A program made the position numbers and the translations under genes. From Corynebacterium casei LMG S-19264 (GTDB lineage: Bacteria > Actinomycetota > Actinomycetes > Mycobacteriales > Mycobacteriaceae), in NCBI RefSeq assembly GCF_000550785.1, contig NZ_CP004350.1, positions 2,522,009 through 2,586,008 on the forward strand: DNA of 64,000 nucleotides, read 5' to 3'. Below the pieces are notes generated by a model. It was not told the origin of the DNA. It did no database searches and saw only the letters and a program-made list of their open reading frames with translations. Shown piece after piece: positions 16,866-24,933 of the stretch; within the stretch, counting starts at the first letter, position 1; each line of letters begins with the position of its first letter.

Positions 16866-17912
16866 ATGGCCACCGTTACTGAACGCTACGAGCACGTCGT
16901 AGGGATCGATACCCACGCGCGTACCCACACGTATTGCATCATCGACTCTCGAACGGGATCGACGGTCGATACGCGAGCGTTCCCGACTACTGCCCCCGGG
17001 ATGCAGCGTGCGGTCTCCTGGATTCGACGAAGGACTCGCGGAACGGCGGTGCTCGCTGCCGTGGAGGGTACTTCCTCGTACGGTGCCGGCATCACCACCG
17101 CCCTTCTGACCGAGGGGATCGAGGTCGCCGAGATCCGAGCTCTCTACCGCCGTTCCCGAGCACGAACAGGCAAGTCAGACCCCCTGGATGCAGAAGCAGC
17201 CGCTCGAACGGCGCTCTGCACCGACGTTGAGAAGCTCGCTCATCCACGCCGCTCTGGTGACCGCGCGGCGCTCCGCGTGCTGCTGGCGAGCCGGTCACTG
17301 ACCGATCAGCAGCGCACGGCCAACAAGAACGCGCTCACGGCACTGCTGCGCACCACCGACGTCGGAGTCGATGCGCGCAAACCGCTCACCGACGCGCAGA
17401 TCTCCACCATCGCGGCCTGGCGGACCGGGCGAGATGAGCCATCACATCGAATCTTCCGTGAGGAGGCACGAAGGCTGGCCAAGGCGATCATCGAGCAGAC
17501 CCGGTCACTCCAGCAGAACCACCAGGCGCTGTCGGCGCTGACCGAGGCTCTCGCCCCGGGCCTCCAGGGCATCCCGGGGGTCGGCGCGGTCACAGGAGCG
17601 ATCTTGGTGGCGTCGTACTCACACCACGGACGGGTGCGCTCGGAAGCGGCTTTCGCCGCGCTCGGGGGCATTGCCCCGTTGCCGGCTTCCTCGGGCAACA
17701 CCAGTCGCCACCGGCTCTCCCGCTCGGGCGACCGGCAACTCAACCGGGCCGTCGACGTCGTCGTTCGCTCGCGGATGAGCTACGACCCTGCCACCTGCAA
17801 GTATGTTGAACGCCGGCGCGCGGAAGGGCTATCCAAGCGCGAGATCCGAAGGTGCCTCAAGCGATACGTCTGCCGTTCTCTCTTTCGGGAGCTTCGGACC
17901 CGGATGGCTTGA
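16866..17912 (+). CDS. IS110-family transposase (DEDD recombinase)
   Basis: The 348-residue protein has an RuvC-like N-terminal domain with D15 (VVGIDTH), E67 (AAVEGTSSYG), D105 and D108 (KSDPLDAEAAAR). The C-terminal Tnp_20 domain contains LQGIPGVGAVTGA and the serine region PASSGNTSRHRLSRSGD. Both catalytic parts are complete, so it should be active. The start is ATG 16866, preceded by GGAGG (16852-16856). It sits in the opposite orientation to the IS3 transposase it interrupts. Confidence 0.95.
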   Translation: MATVTERYEHVVGIDTHARTHTYCIIDSRTGSTVDTRAFPTTAPGMQRAVSWIRRRTRGTAVLAAVEGTSSYGAGITTALLTEGIEVAEIRALYRRSRARTGKSDPLDAEAAARTALCTDVEKLAHPRRSGDRAALRVLLASRSLTDQQRTANKNALTALLRTTDVGVDARKPLTDAQISTIAAWRTGRDEPSHRIFREEARRLAKAIIEQTRSLQQNHQALSALTEALAPGLQGIPGVGAVTGAILVASYSHHGRVRSEAAFAALGGIAPLPASSGNTSRHRLSRSGDRQLNRAVDVVVRSRMSYDPATCKYVERRRAEGLSKREIRRCLKRYVCRSLFRELRTRMA

Positions 17913-18296
17913 CACGGAGGCATAGAAGCGTCCTTTTGACGGCAGATTCGCCTGCGACAGATACGCAGCCGCGCGGCGCAGGACTTCGTTCTCTTGCTCC
18001 AATAGGCGAGTCCGCCGCCGCAGCTCCCGCAGTTCAGCGGATTCGTCGGTGGTATTGCCGAGCTTGTTACCAGCATCGATCTCGGCCTGGCGGAGCCATT
18101 TCGCGATGGTGCCTTCGTGGACGCCGAAGTCCTTGGCGATCTGTCCGATCGTGGTCTTCTCGTCGCGGTTCAAGGCCACGCGGACGACGTCATCGCGGAA
18201 CTCTTTCGGGTAGGGCTGGGGCATGGTGTCTATCCTTCCAGGCTTGCCTGTGTACAAGCCAGATCAGATGTCACCAAACCCTGCATCAGTCCCTAC

Positions 18297-18744
18297 CGCG
18301 GTACACGGAAGCCGTCGCCGGAGCGGCTCCTGGCACGGCTCTTGCTACAGCGGCATTGTTCCGACGTCTGGCGGGGCGCCGAATAGAGAATCAATCGCGG
18401 CCCTCGCCAACTACCGTCTCGGGGCGATCCTTCCGCCTGTTCAGGGGTTCGCGTCAAGCCAGTCGCACGTTGGTGACTGGACTAGTCAAGGCAGGGCGGG
18501 TTGAACACCACGAGCCTGAAGCGCGGATGCACGACGACGGTAGCCGACAGTCCAGTGCCTCGGGAAGCCGTCACGCAAGCCTGTCACTGGGGAGCCTGTC
18601 ACTCGCAGGGTGTGGTTGGCCTCCTCCAGCGGTGATTCGATGGGTTCATTCCCAGTTGTTCCACTGTCCCGTCTGCCAGTCACCAGATCTGCCGCAAGGC
18701 AAGTGCGGATTTGTGCTGCCTACACCAATGAAGAGAAACCGATA
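18297..18744. other. Gene-poor 450-bp stretch right of the IS3 nest
   Basis: No convincing gene is visible on either strand. Short open frames lack ribosome sites and recognisable content. The segment must contain the promoter of the downstream FAD oxidase operon; I could not assign -35/-10 boxes. Confidence 0.5.
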
Positions 18745-20445
18745 ATGAACACCACCACGATTGAAACGCCACCGTCGAAAGGCCGCGTCGGACGGCGCTC
18801 ATTTCTGCTGGGCTCGGCGGGAGCAGCTGCCGCCGGGGCGATGATGCCCTTCAACGCCGCGCCCAGTTTCGCCGATGCCAGCGTCTCCAGCGCCCTACCC
18901 AGTGGTGGCGGTGTCATTGGCCCCAAGGATCCGCGTTACTTGGACCTCAGGACGGGAAACAATGTGCGCTTCGTAGCGAAGCCTGACTACGTGCACATGA
19001 TCAACAGTGCCAAGGACGCCAAGAAGGCGGTGCAGTCAGCGGTCGATGCCGGGAAGAAGGTATCCGTTCGCAGTGGAGGGCACTGCTTCGCCGATTTCGT
19101 CTGCAACTCTGACATCGAAGTCATTCTCGACGTGTCGACGATGGTCGGGGTGTCTTACGACGAGAAGAAGCGGGCCTTCGCGGTCGAACCGGGTGCGCGC
19201 CTCTCGAACGTGTACGAGCAGTTGTTCAAACGCTGGGGCGTGACGATCCCCGGTGGCATCTGCTACAGCGTCGGTGCTGGCGGGCACATCGTCGGCGGCG
19301 GATATGGCCTCCTGTCGCGGGCGCACGGCCTGGTCGTCGACCACCTGTATGCGGTGGAAGTCGTCACCGTCGACGCGGACGGGAAGGCGTCCATCCAGGT
19401 CGCCACCCGCGGCTCCCGCGGGGCGCTCGGCGATCTGTGGTGGGCGCACACCGGTGGAGGCGGTGGCAACTTCGGCGTCGTCACGAAGTACTGGTTCCGT
19501 TCCCCGCACGCGAAGGGCTCCGAGCCGGCCGGCCAGCTGATCGAGGCACCCTCTCGTGTGCTTGTCAATGCGCTCGCGTTCCCGTGGGACCAGGTCGACG
19601 AGACTAAGTTCCGCAAGCTCATGGACAACTGGGGTGCCTGGCACGAGGAGTTCAAGGACCCCGGCACCCCGGAATCGCACCTGTCGAGCCTATTCAACCT
19701 CAACCACAAGGCCCATGGCAGCCTGGGCATGTTCACCCAGATCGACGCCGACGCGCCCGATGCGACCGGCGTCCTCGAGCGGTTCATCGCCCGCATCACC
19801 GACGGCGTGGACATCGAGACTTCGGCGATGACCAAGCCTAACGGGGAGCTGCCGGCCCTGCCTGACTTCCACCAGACCCGGGAGATCTCCTGGATGCAGG
19901 CAACTCGCATGGTGGGCACGGACAACCCGACGATCACCAACCCCACCAGCCGGGGCGCGCACAAGTCCGCGTACTTCAAGAAGCGGTTCACCGACGCCCA
20001 GCTCGACGTGATGTGGGAGCAGATGACCCGGGAGGACTTCACCAACCCGGACACCATGATGGTGGTCTTCTCCTTCGGCGGCGCGGTCAACGCGGTGAAG
20101 AAGGATGCGACGGCGAACGTGCAGCGCGACTCGATCTTCAAGATCTGCCTGCAGACGTTCTGGCCGGACAAAGCAGATCATGACTTCTATCTCGGCTGGG
20201 CGCGCGAGACCTTCGAGGCCATGTTCGCCTCCTCCGGTGGCGTCCCGGTGCCCGACGGGCAAGTCGATGGCTGCTACATCAACTACCCGGACACCGACAT
20301 GGCCGACCCGAAGCGCAACCGCTCTGGCGTGGCCTGGTCCGAGCTCTATTACCAGGGCAACTATCCCCGCCTGCAGCGGGCGAAGAAGTCCTGGGATCCG
20401 ACGAACTTCTTCACCCACAGCCTCGGCGTGGAACTTCCCGCCTAA
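18745..20445 (+). CDS. Tat-exported FAD-linked (berberine-bridge-type) carbohydrate oxidase
   Basis: The protein is 566 residues. A twin-arginine signal (GRRSFLLGSAGAAAAGA, R17-R18) predicts folded export. The FAD_binding_4 domain has the PP-loop RSGGHCFAD with H113, and C173 in GICYSVGAGGH. His plus Cys at these places is the bicovalent FAD linkage typical of carbohydrate oxidases such as GOOX and of berberine bridge enzymes. The C-terminal BBE segment is present (YINYPDTD; LYYQGNYPRLQRAKKSWDP). It probably oxidises a sugar or alcohol outside the cell and reduces O2. It heads an operon with the next five genes. ATG 18745 was chosen because it directly precedes the Tat signal; the upstream ribosome site is weak. 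Confidence 0.85.
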   Translation: MNTTTIETPPSKGRVGRRSFLLGSAGAAAAGAMMPFNAAPSFADASVSSALPSGGGVIGPKDPRYLDLRTGNNVRFVAKPDYVHMINSAKDAKKAVQSAVDAGKKVSVRSGGHCFADFVCNSDIEVILDVSTMVGVSYDEKKRAFAVEPGARLSNVYEQLFKRWGVTIPGGICYSVGAGGHIVGGGYGLLSRAHGLVVDHLYAVEVVTVDADGKASIQVATRGSRGALGDLWWAHTGGGGGNFGVVTKYWFRSPHAKGSEPAGQLIEAPSRVLVNALAFPWDQVDETKFRKLMDNWGAWHEEFKDPGTPESHLSSLFNLNHKAHGSLGMFTQIDADAPDATGVLERFIARITDGVDIETSAMTKPNGELPALPDFHQTREISWMQATRMVGTDNPTITNPTSRGAHKSAYFKKRFTDAQLDVMWEQMTREDFTNPDTMMVVFSFGGAVNAVKKDATANVQRDSIFKICLQTFWPDKADHDFYLGWARETFEAMFASSGGVPVPDGQVDGCYINYPDTDMADPKRNRSGVAWSELYYQGNYPRLQRAKKSWDPTNFFTHSLGVELPA

Positions 20446-20459
20446 GAAGGGTGCCTGAC

Positions 20460-21692
20460 ATGACCACTCCTGTCCCCGCGACGACGACGCGACCACCGAA
20501 GCTGCCGTCCCTGACCGGGCTGCGATTCTTCGCCGCCCTGCTGGTGTTCGGATTCCACATCACCCTCTCCTCCTCACCGATCCCGCCGAACGACCCGATC
20601 AACCTGTTCGCCGACCCCGAGGTCGCGCGCGTGGCCGAGCAGATCTTCCTGGTCACCGGGTACGTGGGAGTGTCGTTCTTCTTCGTCCTCTCCGGGTTCC
20701 TCCTGGCGTGGGCGGCGAAGCCCGATGAGAAGCTCACCGCGTTCTGGCGTCGCCGGGTGATGAAGATCTTCCCGAACCACATCGTCATGTGGGTGCTGTC
20801 GATGGTGCTGTTCGCCGCCGCGATCACCCCGGCACACGCCTCGGTGCTTAACTTCTTCCTCCTCCACGCCTACTCCCCGGACGGGGCCGTTAACGTGGCC
20901 GTCAACCCGCCGTCGTGGACGCTGAGCAGCGAGCTGCTGTTCTACATGCTCTTCCCGTTCTTCATCGTCCTCATCCGCAAGCTCCCGGGTAACCGCCTGT
21001 GGGCGTGGGCGGGGCTCATGGTCGTGGGCATGATCGCCATCCAGATCATCAACCTCACCCTCATCCCCGACACCCCGAAGTCGGCGTTGACCCCGGTGTC
21101 CTCGTTCCAGTTCTGGTTCGGCTACATCTTCCCGCCCTCGCGCCTGTTCGAGTTCCTGTTGGGATCGATCGTCGCCCGCCTGGTCCTGGAGAAGCGGTGG
21201 CCCGCCTTCCGCATGTGGCACGCCCTGCTCCTGGCCGTCGCGGGATATGCGCTGGCAAACGTGGTGCCCTTCGTGTGGACCTTCAACGTCGCCACCATCA
21301 TCCCGGTGACCGTGCTCATCGCTACCGCCGCCTCCTACGACGCGACCGGACGCAAGAGCTTCCTCCAGTCCAAGCCGATGCAATGGCTCGGCGACACCTC
21401 CTTCGGCTTCTACCTCGTCCAAGGCGTCTCGATCTTCTGGGTCCGCCAGATGATGGACAACGCCACCTTCTCCACCTCGGTCGCGCTGTTGTTCATCGCC
21501 GGGTTCCTCGCCCTGACCTTGCTGGCCGGCTGGGCGCTCTACGCGCTCGTGGAGAAACCGATGATGGACCGCTTCGCCCGGCCCCGCCGCAAGCCCGCCC
21601 TCCCGCGAGTCGCCGTCCAACCGACAGCGCCCACTGCTGCCCCCGCCGTCGCCGAACCGGCCGCGGTGGCCACCGCTGATTCCCGAGTCTGA
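20460..21692 (+). CDS. Acyltransferase 3 family membrane protein (OafA/YrhL-like)
   Basis: The 410-residue protein has about ten hydrophobic segments and the family opening LPSLTGLRFFAALLVFGFH, then SFFFVLSGFLLAW and WRRRVMKIFPNHI. Enzymes of this family O-acylate sugars, peptidoglycan or antibiotics at the membrane. AAGAAGG (20444-20450) lies nine bases before ATG 20460; an in-frame GTG at 20451 is too close to that site. It follows the FAD oxidase by 14 bp, so it is co-transcribed. The Ala/Pro/Thr-rich tail (about 375-410) is probably disordered. The substrate is unknown; acylation of an oxidised sugar would fit the neighbours but is inference. Confidence 0.85.
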   Translation: MTTPVPATTTRPPKLPSLTGLRFFAALLVFGFHITLSSSPIPPNDPINLFADPEVARVAEQIFLVTGYVGVSFFFVLSGFLLAWAAKPDEKLTAFWRRRVMKIFPNHIVMWVLSMVLFAAAITPAHASVLNFFLLHAYSPDGAVNVAVNPPSWTLSSELLFYMLFPFFIVLIRKLPGNRLWAWAGLMVVGMIAIQIINLTLIPDTPKSALTPVSSFQFWFGYIFPPSRLFEFLLGSIVARLVLEKRWPAFRMWHALLLAVAGYALANVVPFVWTFNVATIIPVTVLIATAASYDATGRKSFLQSKPMQWLGDTSFGFYLVQGVSIFWVRQMMDNATFSTSVALLFIAGFLALTLLAGWALYALVEKPMMDRFARPRRKPALPRVAVQPTAPTAAPAVAEPAAVATADSRV

Positions 21693-21707
21693 AGAAGGAG
21701 ACACATC

Positions 21708-22490
21708 ATGGACCTCAACCTCACCGGCAACGTCGTCATCGTCACCGGAGGCACCAGCGGCATCGGCCTGGCCACCACCGAACTGCTCACCCGGGAGGGC
21801 GCGCACGTGGTCGTCCTCGCCCGCGGCACCACCGACGTGGCCCTGCCCAAGGGGGCGGAGCTGTTCAAGACCGATCTGACCGACCCCCACGCTGCCACTG
21901 AAGCTGTGGAAGCTGTCCGGGCACGCCATGGGCGTTTGGACGGGCTGGTCAACAATGCGGCCATCCTCATTTCCCAGCCTTCGTTCGCCGACATCGACGA
22001 CGAGCAGTGGCACCGGATCTTCGAGCTGAACCTCCACGCCGGGATTCGACTCATCAGGGCCGCGCTACCGTTGCTGGCCGCAGCGGAGGGTGGCGGATCG
22101 ATCGTGCACATCGCCAGCGAAGCCGCGCGGATGCCGGATCCCACGATCGCCGACTACGCGGCAGCGAAAGCGGCTCTGCTCTCGGTGTCGAAGTCCCTGG
22201 CCATCGACTACGGCGGGAGGGTGCGCTCGAACGTGATCTCACCCGGCCCCACCCGCACAGCTCTCTTCGATGCCCCGAGAGGGTTCGCTGAGCAGCTCGC
22301 GGAGAGGTTCGAGCTTCCCCCAGAGGAGGCCATCGAGCACTTCATCCAGAAGGAGCGGCGCCTGCCCACTGGACGCATCGGCGCACCCACGGACATCGCC
22401 GGGCCGGTGACCTATCTGCTCTCGGCGCGGGCAGCCCAGGTCACCGGAGCGGAGTGGTCGATCGACGGTGGAGCTCTGCGCCAGATATGA
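21708..22490 (+). CDS. Short-chain dehydrogenase/reductase (SDR)
   Basis: The protein is 260 residues and a classical SDR. The nucleotide-binding motif is TGGTSGIG (about 14-21). NNAA is at about 83-86 and the catalytic Ser/Tyr/Lys set is IASEAARMPDPTIADYAAAK (YxxxK near 148-152). The C-terminal GAEWSIDGG is the usual family end. It catalyses NAD(P)-dependent oxidation or reduction of a hydroxyl/keto group in the cytoplasm. AAGGAG precedes ATG 21708, and its stop overlaps the next ATG (ATGA). Substrate specificity cannot be read from the sequence; its operon partners suggest a sugar-derived or acylated intermediate. Confidence 0.93.
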   Translation: MDLNLTGNVVIVTGGTSGIGLATTELLTREGAHVVVLARGTTDVALPKGAELFKTDLTDPHAATEAVEAVRARHGRLDGLVNNAAILISQPSFADIDDEQWHRIFELNLHAGIRLIRAALPLLAAAEGGGSIVHIASEAARMPDPTIADYAAAKAALLSVSKSLAIDYGGRVRSNVISPGPTRTALFDAPRGFAEQLAERFELPPEEAIEHFIQKERRLPTGRIGAPTDIAGPVTYLLSARAAQVTGAEWSIDGGALRQI

Positions 22491-23332
22491 CCACCCCCCT
22501 CACGCAGGATCGCCTACGCGCGACGATCAGCCCAACTCGGGTCACCGTGCCTGCCAGCAAAGACGGACCAGCGCTACCGGCGACCATGCACCGGCAGACC
22601 GAGAACGGGGCTGCCGGGTGGATCATCTGGGCCCACGGCGGGTCCTGGCACCAAGGGTCGGCCGCCGACTGGCAGCACGCCACCGGTCTGCTCGCGAGCC
22701 TGTCAGGCCGGAACGTGCTCTCACTCGACTACCGGCTCGCGCCGACGCATCGGCACCCCGCGGCCGTGCTCGACATGCTCACCGCCATCGGCTGGGTGCG
22801 CGAGACCAGCCCGGACAGTTCGATCATCGTCGGCGGCGACAGCGCCGGAGGCACCCTCGCCGCTGTCGCGGCGATCGCCGCCCGCGACCGGGGCGAGAGC
22901 CTGCAGGCGCAGATCCTGGCTTACCCGCCAATCGATCCCGAGTGCCGCGCCGTCTCCTACCATGCCGACCCCGGTTCATTCCCGCCGCCCGGGCTGCTAA
23001 GGACAGCCTGGCGGTCCTGGCACGGTACGCCGCAGGCTTCGGCGGTGGCCTCCGACGGGACTCGACTCCTGCTCTCCCCGCGCGAGGCCGACTCGCTTGC
23101 TGAGGTGGCCCCGGCCGTGCTCGTCGTCGGTGACCACGACCCCGTCCGTGACGACGTCGCCGCCTACGCCGAGCAGCTTCGCGCCGACGGAGTGCCCGTC
23201 GACCATCGTGTCCTGCCCGGGATCGGGCACGGCGACGTCCTCCGCCCGGCCAGCGCCGTCATCGGCGCACTCGCCGCGGCACTCACAGATTTCCCCCGAG
23301 AATACACACAGCGAAAGGAAGCATCATCATGA
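22487..23332 (+). CDS. Alpha/beta hydrolase (HSL-type esterase)
   Basis: The protein is 281 residues. The oxyanion-hole motif HGGSWHQG follows WAHGG near residue 48. The nucleophile elbow is GGDSAGG (Ser near 127), the acid is in VVGDHDPVRDD and the base is His in LPGIGHGD. This is the hormone-sensitive-lipase type of carboxylesterase. The gene starts within the SDR stop codon (ATGA at 22487) and ends in the same way on the next gene, so translation is coupled. A likely role is removal of an ester group placed by the neighbouring acyltransferase, but that is only a contextual guess. Confidence 0.9.
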   Translation: MTTPLTQDRLRATISPTRVTVPASKDGPALPATMHRQTENGAAGWIIWAHGGSWHQGSAADWQHATGLLASLSGRNVLSLDYRLAPTHRHPAAVLDMLTAIGWVRETSPDSSIIVGGDSAGGTLAAVAAIAARDRGESLQAQILAYPPIDPECRAVSYHADPGSFPPPGLLRTAWRSWHGTPQASAVASDGTRLLLSPREADSLAEVAPAVLVVGDHDPVRDDVAAYAEQLRADGVPVDHRVLPGIGHGDVLRPASAVIGALAAALTDFPREYTQRKEASS

Positions 23333-23859
23333 CCACCGCGACCACGACCCCTGCACCGCTGGAGGCCCTCGTCCGCCACTTCGCCGATCTGCGCGACGGG
23401 GACCACTTCGGCGAGGTCACCCGCCAAGGCAAGGAGGCCGCGTTCCAGCGCGCCGTCGAACTCCTCGACACCCCAGCCCGGCAGGTGCTGGAGGAGTTCA
23501 ACTCCTACCTCCTGCTCGACACCGGACAGATCGACTTCACTGGCCTGCACCGCGATGCCCATGGCGGGCTCCTGGCCTCCTGGCTGCTGAGCTGGCCGGA
23601 GCAGAAAGCCGCAGGCCTCGTCCCGATCAGCATCATCGCCATCTACGGCGCCGGATTCCACCACCCGCACCTACGCGGGGCGACCGTGGCCCAATGGCCC
23701 CTGAACGTCGCCACCGCCGATCACGCCTGGGAACTGGTTCCCGTGCTGCGATCGATCGCCGGCAGCGACATCGAGGATCTCGTGTTCCAGGTCGGCGGGA
23801 ACTGGCGCATCGTGCCGGCCACCGCGCAGAACCGGACCGGGGAGCTGATCGCCTCATGA
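23329..23859 (+). CDS. Uncharacterised protein, operon member
   Basis: I do not recognise this 176-residue protein. It is soluble, with no signal or membrane segment. The N-terminal half is helical (VRHFADLRDGDHFGEVTRQ; AFQRAVELLDTP). The second half has a hydrophobic core around SIIAIYGAGF followed by HHPHLRG, a His cluster that could bind metal. It is translationally coupled on both sides (ATGA overlaps at 23329 and 23856), which argues strongly that it works with the flanking hydrolase and monooxygenase. It could be a small cyclase or dehydratase-like enzyme, but nothing in the sequence proves it. Confidence 0.7.
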   Translation: MTTATTTPAPLEALVRHFADLRDGDHFGEVTRQGKEAAFQRAVELLDTPARQVLEEFNSYLLLDTGQIDFTGLHRDAHGGLLASWLLSWPEQKAAGLVPISIIAIYGAGFHHPHLRGATVAQWPLNVATADHAWELVPVLRSIAGSDIEDLVFQVGGNWRIVPATAQNRTGELIAS

Positions 23860-24806
23860 CTGGCTCCACCACACCCGTGACGCTGTCGGTCCTCGACCAG
23901 TCACCCATCACCGACCATCTCGACCGCACCGAGGCGCTGCAGGAAAGCCTGCGCCTGGCCGAACGGGCCGAACGCGAGGGGTACCGGCGGATCTGGTACG
24001 CCGAGCACCACCACTCGATGTCCTTCGCCAGCCCAGCCCCGGAGACCATGACTGCCCTGGCCCTCGAACGCACCACGCGGATCCGGGTGGGCACCGGTGG
24101 GATCCTGCTCCCGCTGTACACGCCTCAGAAAGTCGCCGAGACGATGGGGCTGCTCCAGCGGGTCCATGGCGATCGTGTCGATATCGGTATCGGCCGCGCT
24201 GCGCTGCACACGAATGACTTCCCCCACAAGGTCGAGACCCTGCTGAGTCGACTCCCTGAGGGGATGCCGCAGACCGTCACAGAGCCCGAGCACCGGGTGT
24301 GGGTGCTCGGCGCCGGCGGAACCTCTGCTCCTCTCGCTGCGAGCCTGGGGGCCGGGTACGTGCAGGGGCACTTCCTCAGCCCGTCATCCACGCCTCGAGG
24401 CATGCGCGCCTACTGGGACGAGGTCGGGAAGAAGCCGGGGTTCGCCGTTATCGCGGTGCGTGCCGTGACAGCGGATACCGCCGAGAAGGCGCAGCGACTG
24501 GCGGCAGCGGCCGCCCTGTGGCGAGCTCGCAAGGACCTCAACTACGACAGCCCGATCCCGAGTCTCGAACACGCAGAACGCGACAAGGAATGGAGCGATG
24601 AAGAACGGGCGCGCGCAGTCACCCGGGAAAACGGCTTCATCCACGGCACCCCGGAGCATGTGCGCGACCAGCTCCTCGCGCTTGCCGAGCAGCATCGGGC
24701 CAGCGAGATCATGGTCAACACATTGACTAGCGATCCGGCAGACCGTGACGCCTCGTACACCCTGTTGGCGGACGCGTTCGACCAAGCGGCAGTGGGCGTG
24801 GCATAG
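23856..24806 (+). CDS. Luciferase-like FMN-dependent monooxygenase (MsnO8-type)
   Basis: The 316-residue protein belongs to the bacterial-luciferase-like superfamily. The family opening TLSVLDQSPI is followed by GYRRIWYAEHHH (the HHH near 40 is typical), RIRVGTGGILLPLY and DRVDIGIGRA. The C-terminal ENGFIHGTPEHVRDQLLAL is the usual F/G helix region. Such enzymes use reduced FMN (or F420) and O2 for hydroxylation or Baeyer-Villiger-type steps, often in natural-product pathways. ATG 23856 overlaps the previous stop. It ends the six-gene operon, and a strong hairpin follows 20 bp downstream. The substrate is unknown. Confidence 0.9.
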   Translation: MTGSTTPVTLSVLDQSPITDHLDRTEALQESLRLAERAEREGYRRIWYAEHHHSMSFASPAPETMTALALERTTRIRVGTGGILLPLYTPQKVAETMGLLQRVHGDRVDIGIGRAALHTNDFPHKVETLLSRLPEGMPQTVTEPEHRVWVLGAGGTSAPLAASLGAGYVQGHFLSPSSTPRGMRAYWDEVGKKPGFAVIAVRAVTADTAEKAQRLAAAAALWRARKDLNYDSPIPSLEHAERDKEWSDEERARAVTRENGFIHGTPEHVRDQLLALAEQHRASEIMVNTLTSDPADRDASYTLLADAFDQAAVGVA

Positions 24807-24826
24807 ACACGGCCCACCGAACGCGA

Positions 24827-24863
24827 AACTGCCCCGGAGTCCAAATCAGACTTCGGGGCAGTT
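24827..24863 (+). terminator. Terminator of the FAD-oxidase operon
   Basis: A perfect 10-bp stem AACTGCCCCG/CGGGGCAGTT with a 17-nt loop is followed by CTGTCGT. It lies between two convergent genes and probably works in both directions. Confidence 0.8.
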
Positions 24864-24933
24864 CTGTCGTGTCCGCTGGGCAACGCTCGGCGATCACACG
24901 ATGCCGCAGCGAGCGCGCAGGGAGAGGCAGGAC

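Larger units (their letters stand above)
16615..17942 (+). mobile_element. IS110-family insertion sequence
   Basis: The element lies between TAATGG (16609-16614) and GGCAGATT (from 17941) of the IS3 sequence. Removal of 1,328 bp rejoins the IS3 transposase in frame across a shared GG dinucleotide. That fits the dinucleotide core exchange of IS110 recombinases and explains why no longer target duplication or terminal inverted repeats are seen. The exact boundary is ambiguous by the 2-bp core (16613 or 16615). A 250-bp non-coding 5' region precedes the transposase, as in the IS110 subgroup. Confidence 0.88.
12070..18224 (-). pseudogene. IS3-family transposase (OrfAB), interrupted
   Basis: Coding pieces on the minus strand are 17943-18224 (helix-turn-helix and leucine-zipper part, from ATG 18224 with AAGGA upstream), 16183-16614, and 12070-12546. 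Joined, they give an uninterrupted 396-residue protein. The DDE catalytic residues are present: D in LWLTDI/SEHHTDEGK (the slash marks the intron site), D in VHSDRGSQFRS and E in NAAMESFFALLQ. At the IS110 junction the frame reads SQANLP-LQLYPLVREL. The gene cannot be expressed as it stands: IS110 breaks it permanently and the intron is itself disabled. Confidence 0.92.
12036..18293 (-). mobile_element. IS3-family insertion sequence, host of three nested insertions
   Basis: The terminal inverted repeats begin GGGACTGATGCA on both sides (left end 12036; right end read on the minus strand from 18293). They are followed by a related block ending GGTGACA. A 3-bp target duplication, TAC, flanks the element (12033-12035 and 18294-18296), as expected for IS3. 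The span is 6,258 bp because of inserts. Removing the group II intron region (12547-16182) and the IS110 copy (16615-17942) leaves 1,294 bp, normal for IS3. The reassembled transposase frame is exactly 397 codons. Confidence 0.93.

Noticed and set aside
20574..22037. 487-codon minus-strand frame opposite acyltransferase and SDR genes
   Set aside because: It is low-complexity, Glu/Gly/His-rich and antisense to two well-identified genes.
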